DNA of 9,137 nt. Source: Oscillospiraceae bacterium. GTDB taxonomy: Bacteria > Bacillota > Clostridia > Oscillospirales > Oscillospiraceae. Position 1 is the stretch's first letter. The number at the start of each line of letters is the position of its first letter. Shown here in pieces: positions 1 to 5,359 of the stretch. A program made the translations under genes and the position numbers. The DNA lies in NCBI GenBank assembly GCA_017438675.1, contig JAFRUW010000053.1:1-9137 (forward strand), read 5' to 3'. The notes beneath the pieces are model-generated. The model was not told the DNA's origin. It saw only the letters and a list, made by a program, of their open reading frames with translations, and ran no database searches.

Positions 1-839
1 AGCTGGACAAGAGAAGGATTGTCATCGTTGCCGGTTTCCAGGGCATCAACAAATACGACGATATAACCACTCTCGGCAGAGGCGGTTCCGATACTACGGC
101 GGTTGCGATAGCTGCATGCATGCACGCAGATCTGTGTCAGATCTACACCGACGTTGACGGCGTATATACCGCAGATCCCAGAAAGGTCAAAAACGCAAGA
201 AAGCTCGAGGAGATTACATACGACGAGATGCTGGAGCTGGCGTCACTGGGCGCCCAGGTTCTTCACAACCGCTCCGTTGAGATGGCCAAGAGATATTGCG
301 TGGACCTTGAGGTACTGTCAAGCTACGAGAGAAAACCGGGAACGAAAGTTAAGGAGGTAACAACAGTGGAACAGACTAAAATCAGCGGTATCGCCAAGGA
401 TACAAATTCAGTGAGCATCAGCGTCGTGGGTCTTCGTGACGAGCCGGGCACAGCCTTCAAGCTCTTCAGAGTCATGGCGAGAAATAAGATAAATGTGGAT
501 ATCATTCTCCAGTCCGCGGCTTATGACGGTCTGCAGGACATAAGCTTTACAGTAGGAAAAGAGGATGCGGAGACCTGCGTTAAGGCTCTCACCGAGTATA
601 AGAACTCCCTCGGTTTCCAGAATGTAATTGCCGACTACAGCGTTGCGAAGATCTCCATCGTGGGCGCCGGCATGATGTCAGCTTCCGGTATCGCGGCCCT
701 CATGTTCGAGGCCCTTTACGACGCCAAGGTGAACATCCGCATGATCTCCACAAGCGAGATCAAGATCAGCGTCATCGTTGCAGAGGACGAGGCCGACAGA
801 GCCGTACAGTCCATCCACAACAAATTCTTTGACGAATAA
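1..839 (+). CDS. lysC: Aspartate kinase (aspartokinase), 5' end outside the window
   Basis: Aspartokinase phosphorylates L-aspartate with ATP, the first committed step towards lysine, threonine, methionine and diaminopimelate in the cytoplasm. The open frame runs in from the left edge (first complete codon at 3) and gives 278 residues, so roughly the first 125 of a usual ~400-residue enzyme are missing. Visible are the kinase-core motifs VAGFQGIN, then TTLGRGGSDTTAVAIA (nucleotide/substrate region) and IYTDVDGVYTADPR, all highly typical of the family. From about 366 onward come two ACT domains (SVSISVVGLRDEPGTAFKLF and AKISIVGAGMMSASGIAALM), which bind the feedback-inhibiting amino acid. The gene ends in TAA, followed within 10 bp by a hairpin. 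An internal ribosome-binding site and GTG lie between the catalytic and ACT parts (separate entry). The lysC symbol rests on resemblance to the Bacillus-type monofunctional enzyme; which isozyme it is, and its feedback effector, cannot be told from this fragment. Confidence 0.96.
   Translation, partial: LDKRRIVIVAGFQGINKYDDITTLGRGGSDTTAVAIAACMHADLCQIYTDVDGVYTADPRKVKNARKLEEITYDEMLELASLGAQVLHNRSVEMAKRYCVDLEVLSSYERKPGTKVKEVTTVEQTKISGIAKDTNSVSISVVGLRDEPGTAFKLFRVMARNKINVDIILQSAAYDGLQDISFTVGKEDAETCVKALTEYKNSLGFQNVIADYSVAKISIVGAGMMSASGIAALMFEALYDAKVNIRMISTSEIKISVIVAEDEADRAVQSIHNKFFDE
351..368 (+). promoter_or_regulatory. Internal ribosome-binding site and GTG start for an aspartokinase beta subunit
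   Basis: AAGGAGG at 351-357 is followed after 8 nt by an in-frame GTG at 366-368. Translation from there would give a 157-residue protein made only of the two ACT domains (366-839). It is known that Bacillus subtilis aspartokinase II is an alpha2beta2 enzyme whose small beta subunit comes from an in-frame internal start inside the same gene; size and position here match that arrangement. That the site is used in this organism is inference, though the spacing and strength of the site are as good as those of the other genes in the window. Confidence 0.7.
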
Positions 840-847
840 AAACACCT

Positions 848-882
848 CCCGTATTGCCGTCAGGCAATACGGGATTTCCATG
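848..882 (+). terminator. Hairpin terminator after the aspartokinase gene
   Basis: CCCGTATTGCC (848-858), loop GTCA, GGCAATACGGG (863-873) form an 11-bp perfect stem only 8 bp after the stop codon. The following run (ATTTCC) is short in T, so termination may be partial and allow read-through into the next gene, for which I see no convincing promoter in the short gap. Confidence 0.7.
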
Positions 883-919
883 CTTATACCAATCAGTTTT
901 TCAGGAACGGAGAGATACA

Positions 920-1171
920 ATGATCGAATTCAAATACGACACACAGCTTTTAATTGAGGGGCACGACCTTGACGAGGATGAGATCTACGACTATTTTGTG
1001 GAAAACTTCAAGGGCGACAGCCTTCTTGCGGTGGGTGATGAGGATCTCATCAAGATCCATTACCACACAAACGAACCCTGGAAGGTTCTCGAATACTGCG
1101 CCTCCCTGGGGGAGATCCACGATATAGTGGTTGAGGACATGGACCGCCAGGCAAGGGGACTCAAGGGATAA
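920..1171 (+). CDS. Small free-standing protein matching the middle domain of fatty acid kinase FakA (YloV/DAK family)
   Basis: This is an 83-residue soluble protein starting at the ATG at 920, chosen because GGAACGGAGAGA lies at 904-915 just ahead of it; the frame stays open further upstream but into the terminator. The segment GDEDLIKIHYHTNEPWKVLE, followed by a Y-C-A-S-L-G-E-I stretch and an I-V-V-E-D-M-D-R-Q end, closely follows the FakA/YloV middle domain consensus (GDDDLIKVHVHT...PGKVLE...GE). In full-length FakA (about 550 residues) this domain sits between an N-terminal DhaL-like ATP-binding domain and a C-terminal DegV-like domain, and the enzyme phosphorylates fatty acids bound to FakB. 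Neither flanking domain is present: the protein begins and ends at the edges of the middle domain, with proper start and stop signals, so it looks like a genuine small protein rather than debris. It cannot be a kinase by itself; a binding or regulatory role is a guess. The H-x-H pair (H47, H49) is kept, while the position I would expect to be Cys holds Asp (D7). Confidence 0.8.
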   Translation: MIEFKYDTQLLIEGHDLDEDEIYDYFVENFKGDSLLAVGDEDLIKIHYHTNEPWKVLEYCASLGEIHDIVVEDMDRQARGLKG

Positions 1172-1180
1172 AAAACCGTC

Positions 1181-1705
1181 ATGCGGCTATTCAGAAGAAT
1201 TACGGACGATCTTCCTCCAAAAGGCATTTCGATCTTTTTCATCGTTGTTGGCTTTATCCTGGGCGGCATTTTCACCTTCGGCAATATGTACTGGTTTAAA
1301 ACAGTAAGCAGAGATGAGGCGCTGACTGTCACCGCCGAATATGAATCGTATAAAGTGCATTACAGTCGCGGACATTCGCAGTATGTGCTCATTCGCTTTA
1401 AAAATCATGAGCAGCTTGATTTTGATAAATACTGCGCCACTGATGATGTCATCGATATGGTGGATTCCATTCTGCCGGGTAATGAAGTGAACATGCTTGT
1501 TCATCCCAATTCGGATACGATACTTGAAATGGAAGCGAACGGTGGGTATATTCTCCGCTTTGAAGAATCGATGAAAAGGCTTAAATCGGGGAGGACGGGA
1601 TATTATTTTGTTGGCGGATTCATGTATCTGCTGTTTATCTACGGCCTGTTCAGCCTGATATATGAAAGAAATCAAAACAGAAGACATAAAAAATCCACCG
1701 GCTGA
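1181..1705 (+). CDS. Small membrane protein with two transmembrane helices and an external domain, DUF3592-like at best
   Basis: The product has 174 residues. A basic N-terminus (MRLFRR) precedes a hydrophobic helix at about 16-35 (ISIFFIVVGFILGGIFTFG); a polar domain of about 95 residues follows, then a second helix at about 140-161 (GYYFVGGFMYLLFIYGLFSL) and a very basic cytoplasmic tail (ERNQNRRHKK). This predicts both ends inside and the middle domain outside. The middle (TVTAEYESYKV... YVLIRFKN... ILPGNEVNMLVHPNSDTILEM) recalls the DUF3592 type of small membrane protein, but I am not sure of that. It starts 10 bp after the previous stop; the nearest ribosome-binding sequence is a weak AAGGG 13 nt upstream, so translation may depend on coupling. 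Three lines counted across it give about 44% G+C, lower than neighbouring genes, which may mean separate origin. Its stop codon lies inside the terminator stem. Function unknown. Confidence 0.75.
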   Translation: MRLFRRITDDLPPKGISIFFIVVGFILGGIFTFGNMYWFKTVSRDEALTVTAEYESYKVHYSRGHSQYVLIRFKNHEQLDFDKYCATDDVIDMVDSILPGNEVNMLVHPNSDTILEMEANGGYILRFEESMKRLKSGRTGYYFVGGFMYLLFIYGLFSLIYERNQNRRHKKSTG

Positions 1706-1733
1706 TGATTCAGTCGGTGGTTTCATTTTGTTT
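1690..1733. terminator. Bidirectional terminator between convergent genes
   Basis: CCACCGGCTGA (1695-1705), loop TGAT, TCAGTCGGTGG (1710-1720) form an 11-bp stem with one G-T pair. On the plus strand it is followed by TTTCATTTTGTTT; on the minus strand the run before it (AAAAAAT at about 1688-1694) reads as a T tract. It therefore serves both the gene ending at 1705, whose TGA it contains, and the exporter operon ending at 1732. Confidence 0.85.
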
Positions 1734-2979
1734 ATTCTCTTCTCAGGGCGTCGATGGGATTGAGGTTTGAAGCCTTCACAGCCGGGATAAGTCCGAACAG
1801 GATACCGATCACCATTGAGAAGATGACCGCCACAAGTATGGCGGGGACGCTTATGGCCGTGGGTATCTGCATGAAGTACGCCATCAGCTTTGCCAGAACT
1901 ATTCCCACGATTACGCCCAGGACGCCGCCCATGCTTGTGAGCACAGCCGCCTCAGTTAGGAACTGATACAGTATGCGCTTCTTCTTTGCGCCTATGGCCT
2001 TTTTTAAGCCGATCTCCCTTGTTCGCTCGGTAACAGTGACAAGCATGATATTCATAACGCCTATACCGCCAACCACAAGGGATATGCCGGCGATCCACAA
2101 AAGCTGGTTGTTTGTGGAATTGGACAGCTCCTGAAGCCGCTTTGCCTGTTCAAGCAGGTCCTGGCTGCGGTAGGAAAAAGTATCGCCTCTGATCTGAGAC
2201 TTTGTGAGAAGGTCGGCGGTCTGCTGACCTGCCTTTGTCATGTCGTCGGTGGATGCTGTTTTCACAGCCACGGACTGAGGCTCGTCGAATCTGTAAACCG
2301 TGGGCCATGTTTCCGTTGGGATAAATATTTTGCCGCCTTCGGTGTTCATGTACATGTAGTAATCGTTCATGGAGTTTATGACAGGGGTGAAAGAGGACGC
2401 CTGCTCCACCACACCGATGACGGTGAAGGGCTCGGATGAGATTTCCACGGTTTCACCTATGGGGTTTTTGCCGGAGAACAGATTGTTGTTCGCCATGCCG
2501 TCGAGAATGACGACTTTCCGCAGACTGTCATGATCCTCTTTAAGGAAATTCCTGCCCAGTGAGAGTCTGTACCCGTAGATGTCGAAATAGTGATCGTCCA
2601 CGCCGTACAGCGATCCCGTATACGATGTGTTCTTATAAAACACGTTTTCGGAATAATTGCGGCTCCTGAACAGGGAAACGTCCTTCACATTGTCAAGCTC
2701 AAGGATTTTTTCCCTAGTTTCCTCATCTATGACGGAAACGCCGTCGGGCAGGGGAGAGTACTGCATGTCGTATGTGTAGTCATCCTGGTAGAGGCTGACC
2801 ACAACGGCATTGACGCCGGAGCCGATGAGGTTCTGCTTTATCTGATCGTTTGTGCCCTTGATTGTGGACACGATGGTGATTATTGACGCGATACCTATTA
2901 TGATGCCGAGGATGGTCAGGAACGACCTTATCTTGTGGGCCCATACGCTTCTGAGAGCCGATGATATGTTTTCAAGCAT
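1732..2979 (-). CDS. ABC transporter permease, MacB/FtsX type (YknZ-like)
   Basis: This is the membrane subunit of the exporter. The 415 residues match the MacB family: one N-terminal helix (about 19-40, SFLTILGIIIGIASIITIVS), a large extracytoplasmic MacB-PCD-like domain (about 45-290), then the FtsX domain with three helices at about 293-315, 342-368 and 377-402. Between the second and third helices lies the typical TERTREIGLKKAIGAKKKRI segment that contacts the ATPase, and the end NPIDALRRE is characteristic. In this family the permease does not form a substrate channel but passes ATP-driven movement to the outside (mechanotransmission). The ATG at 2979 is preceded by AGGAGGTG that overlaps the stop codon of the adaptor gene, giving a 13-bp gap and probable translational coupling. 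It is last in the operon and is followed by the bidirectional hairpin. Family assignment is firm; the substrate is unknown. Confidence 0.95.
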   Translation of the reverse strand: MLENISSALRSVWAHKIRSFLTILGIIIGIASIITIVSTIKGTNDQIKQNLIGSGVNAVVVSLYQDDYTYDMQYSPLPDGVSVIDEETREKILELDNVKDVSLFRSRNYSENVFYKNTSYTGSLYGVDDHYFDIYGYRLSLGRNFLKEDHDSLRKVVILDGMANNNLFSGKNPIGETVEISSEPFTVIGVVEQASSFTPVINSMNDYYMYMNTEGGKIFIPTETWPTVYRFDEPQSVAVKTASTDDMTKAGQQTADLLTKSQIRGDTFSYRSQDLLEQAKRLQELSNSTNNQLLWIAGISLVVGGIGVMNIMLVTVTERTREIGLKKAIGAKKKRILYQFLTEAAVLTSMGGVLGVIVGIVLAKLMAYFMQIPTAISVPAILVAVIFSMVIGILFGLIPAVKASNLNPIDALRRE

Positions 2980-2992
2980 GATCGTTCACCTC

Positions 2993-4675
2993 CTAATACA
3001 TCTGGTAGAGATCTTCCGGAGAGGCATATTTCACCTTTGCGCCTTCCTTGACCTCCTTGCCGTAGGGGAAGGCGATATGATCCTCCGGGCCTATGCCGGA
3101 GATGATCTCAACGTAGGAATTCCAGACGGTTTTGCCCGTTACCACTTCGCGCTTTTCAAGCCTGTCCTTGTCATTGGCGACGTAAACATAGCTTTTCGAG
3201 TTCTCGTTCAAAACAAAGGGAATGCTGAGATAAATGCCGCCCGACACGTCGCCGGCGGAGTATGTAATACCCACATACTCTCCCTCCTGGAGGGAAGCGT
3301 CCTCGTTTACGAAAACGGTAAAGGGATAATAGGACACGTTGCGGTTTCCCGCGGAATAGCTGTAACCTCCCGTTGTGGGATAGTCGGAGATCTCAGTAAT
3401 CTCACCCTCGGTCTGCATTCCGGTCATCCAGGAATTGACCTGGACGGTCTGGCCCACATTCACGGTGTCAAGCTCGAGCTCGCTGAGAGTGCCGCTTATG
3501 TAATATCCGCCGCCGCCGGAAACCACGATGATGGGCGCACCCTCATCACGAGCTTCGTCCTCTGTTCTGACGGTTTTTACCACGCCGTCCACATCGGCGG
3601 TTATGACGCCGGAGTTGAATTCCAGCTCCATCTTCTGACATTTGACCCGCTCAACCTTGATCTGAAGGGCGGTGTCTTTGATTTCCTTTTCCTTATCCTT
3701 ACGCATTTCGGCGATTTCAGCCGCGGTGTAGCCTGAGGAGTTGTCGGAGTAACCGCCTCCGTCATCATATCCGCCGTCGTCGTTGATCACAGGATCAAAC
3801 ATTGAGAATCTGAAGCCGCCGTCGCTTTTTCTGACAAAGTGCATGCCCCAGTATCTGAGAAGCTCGCCTTTGGGGTTGTTGTATTCCCTGACTTCAAAAA
3901 CCACATATTTTGACGATTCCGAGTATTCGGTTTCACCGGGATCATCAGGCTCCGGTTCACCGCCTTCGCTGTCATCAGGGGTATCGGCGCTCTCCGCCTG
4001 GCCGTCGTCCTCACCGGGGTCAACCAGTTCATCCGGATCATCCGGGTCAATCGGTTCGTCGGGTTCGTCGGGCTTTGAAGGCGTCACAGGTACGGCCTTT
4101 TTGGGAAGGATACCGTCGATGAAACCTTCGCTGTACCAGCAGTCGTCATCCCAGAGGAATCTTAAGGGGTCGCTTTCAGTACCGCTTCCGCCAATTTTAT
4201 AGGGCAGATCCACAGGATCAAGTTCCTTTTTCGGAGCGGGCTTCGGTGCGGGGGAGGGAACGTAGGGCTTGTAAGACTTGATCTTCACAAGCTCGTTCTG
4301 GGCGGCCTTAAGCCTTTCCTCAAGCTTGGAGACCATGATCCTCTGCCTGTCAAGCTCAAGCTCCGACAGTGTTGTGTCAAACTCGGCGATCTTTTCACCC
4401 TTTTTGATCTCCTGCCCCTCTTTTACATATACTCTTTTTACTGTCTGAGTTTCCGACAGGTAGACGGACTGCATATTGTCCATCCTTACGACGCCTTCCG
4501 TTTCGGAATTGTCACCCCAGTAGGAATCCATTCCCACGTCAATGACGTTATATACGTTTACCGGATCGCCGTTTCCCGATATGAGGAAAAAGATGCCGGC
4601 GATAACTGCCGCCGCCGCAGCAAGGGAAATGGCGGCAATTTTTATTATTCTGCCCTTCTTAACGGGTTTAGACAC
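2993..4675 (-). CDS. HlyD/MacA-type adaptor (membrane fusion protein) with a large acidic insertion
   Basis: This is the second adaptor of the exporter, 560 residues from the GTG at 4675. A basic start and one helix (about 9-33) anchor it in the membrane with the rest outside. Then come the first half of the barrel-sandwich domain (TVKRVYVKEGQEIKKGEKIAEFD), a helix of a coiled-coil hairpin (about 103-134), and about 180 inserted residues. After these come the returning helix (about 317-347), the second lipoyl-like half (GVITADVDGVVKTV) and beta-barrel/membrane-proximal domains ending in EDHIAFPYGKEVKEG. The insertion holds a possible small domain (GGSGTESDPLRFLWDDDCW and YVVFEVREYNNPKGELLRYW) split by about 50 residues dominated by D, E and P, and then a Gly/Asp/Tyr stretch. 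MacA-type proteins are usually 350-450 residues; the insertion explains the extra length. The C-terminal third is recognisably similar to the lipoprotein adaptor of the same operon, so the two are probably paralogues. The gene overlaps the ATPase gene by 8 bp. Confidence 0.92.
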   Translation of the reverse strand: MSKPVKKGRIIKIAAISLAAAAAVIAGIFFLISGNGDPVNVYNVIDVGMDSYWGDNSETEGVVRMDNMQSVYLSETQTVKRVYVKEGQEIKKGEKIAEFDTTLSELELDRQRIMVSKLEERLKAAQNELVKIKSYKPYVPSPAPKPAPKKELDPVDLPYKIGGSGTESDPLRFLWDDDCWYSEGFIDGILPKKAVPVTPSKPDEPDEPIDPDDPDELVDPGEDDGQAESADTPDDSEGGEPEPDDPGETEYSESSKYVVFEVREYNNPKGELLRYWGMHFVRKSDGGFRFSMFDPVINDDGGYDDGGGYSDNSSGYTAAEIAEMRKDKEKEIKDTALQIKVERVKCQKMELEFNSGVITADVDGVVKTVRTEDEARDEGAPIIVVSGGGGYYISGTLSELELDTVNVGQTVQVNSWMTGMQTEGEITEISDYPTTGGYSYSAGNRNVSYYPFTVFVNEDASLQEGEYVGITYSAGDVSGGIYLSIPFVLNENSKSYVYVANDKDRLEKREVVTGKTVWNSYVEIISGIGPEDHIAFPYGKEVKEGAKVKYASPEDLYQMY

Positions 4676-5357
4676 TCTGAACGCCTCCTCTCCCGTCTGA
4701 CAGCTCGCCGTCAAAGATATAGTATATTTTCTCCGCGTGATCGGCGATGGACTGCTCGTGAGTGATCATCACTATCGTGACTCCCGATTTGTTGAGCTGG
4801 GAGAACAGCTCCATGATCTGCTCGCCGGAGGCGGAGTCAAGGGCGCCGGTGGGCTCGTCCGCAAGAAGTATTTTAGGATGTGTGACCATTGCCCGGGCAA
4901 TGGCAACCCTCTGGCACTGTCCGCCGGAAAGCTGGTTCGGCCTGAACTCCAGCCTTTCGCCAAGTCCCATACTTTCAAGGGCTTCCCTGGCCCTTACGTT
5001 TCGTTCCTTCTTCGGCACACCTGCATAGATGAGAGGAAGAGCCACATTTTCAAGGGCGGAGAGCTTGGGCATAAGATAAAAGCTCTGGAAAACAAAGCCG
5101 ATGCGGCTGTTCCTGATTTCGGCAAGGGCGTTCTCACCGGCGGATGCAATATCCTCGCCGTCGAGAAAATATGTGCCTGCCGTGGGCACGTCAAGGCATC
5201 CCATCAGGTTCATAAGAGTTGTTTTACCTGATCCCGAGGGGCCCATTATAGCAATATAGCTGCCTTCCTCGATATTGAGGTTGATATCCTTCAGTACACG
5301 TAAGGTGTCCTTGCCCTGGGGATAATCCTTACAGATACCTTTCATTTCAACAAGCAT
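4668..5357 (-). CDS. ABC transporter ATP-binding protein, MacB/LolD class (YknY-like)
   Basis: This cytoplasmic ATPase powers the exporter. The 229 residues are the usual length for the class and all motifs are present: Walker A GPSGSGKT (39-46), Q-loop glutamine (Q91, VFQSFYLMPKL), signature LSGGQ (143-147), Walker B ILLADEP with the D-loop TGALDS (163-174), and the switch histidine (H200, MITHE). VFQSFYLMPKLSALENVALPL and TGALDS are typical of the LolD/MacB/FtsE branch, in line with the FtsX-type permease two genes downstream. One small oddity is Cys in the position after LSGGQ where Gln is common. The ATG at 5357 begins 2 bp after the stop of the lipoprotein adaptor, with AGAGGG (5365-5370) as ribosome-binding site inside that gene; the 3' end overlaps the next adaptor gene by 8 bp. 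Confidence 0.97.
   Translation of the reverse strand: MLVEMKGICKDYPQGKDTLRVLKDINLNIEEGSYIAIMGPSGSGKTTLMNLMGCLDVPTAGTYFLDGEDIASAGENALAEIRNSRIGFVFQSFYLMPKLSALENVALPLIYAGVPKKERNVRAREALESMGLGERLEFRPNQLSGGQCQRVAIARAMVTHPKILLADEPTGALDSASGEQIMELFSQLNKSGVTIVMITHEQSIADHAEKIYYIFDGELSDGRGGVQSV
4673..4690 (-). promoter_or_regulatory. Ribosome-binding site that fixes a GTG start for the second adaptor gene
   Basis: On the minus strand GAGGAGG (4684-4690) stands 8 nt before GTG (4673-4675). An ATG in the same frame at 4714 would add 13 residues (MTASCQTGEEAFR) deep inside the ATPase gene without a ribosome-binding site, and would separate the basic residues from the start of the membrane anchor. The GTG overlaps the ATPase stop codon (GTGTCTAA), the usual layout for coupled genes. 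Confidence 0.8.
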
Positions 5358-5359
5358 AA

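Noticed and set aside
1..119. Separate upstream gene before an aspartokinase start at 120
   Set aside because: The same frame is open to the left edge and encodes aspartokinase motifs (VAGFQGIN, LGRGGSDTT), so the ATG at 120 is internal.
854..919. Upstream extension of the FakA-like gene to a start near 854
   Set aside because: It would begin inside the terminator stem and lacks a ribosome-binding site, while GGAGAG stands properly before the ATG at 920.
1187..1726. 179-codon minus-strand open frame opposite the small membrane protein
   Set aside because: The plus-strand reading has two clear membrane helices and basic flanks in the expected places. The antisense reading has no family resemblance and would run through the bidirectional terminator.
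2852..3736. 294-codon open frame on the plus strand
   Set aside because: It is antisense to the permease and second adaptor, both of which have clear family matches. Its predicted protein has no recognisable motif, and no ribosome-binding site precedes it.
3783..4202. Ser/Gly/Pro-rich 139-codon open frame on the plus strand
   Set aside because: It mirrors the Asp/Glu/Pro low-complexity insertion of the second adaptor and shows no independent evidence of coding.
4676..4714. ATG start at 4714 for the second adaptor
   Set aside because: It has no ribosome-binding site and would overlap the ATPase gene by 47 bp; the GTG at 4675 has GAGGAGG at ideal distance and leaves the membrane anchor at the N-terminus.
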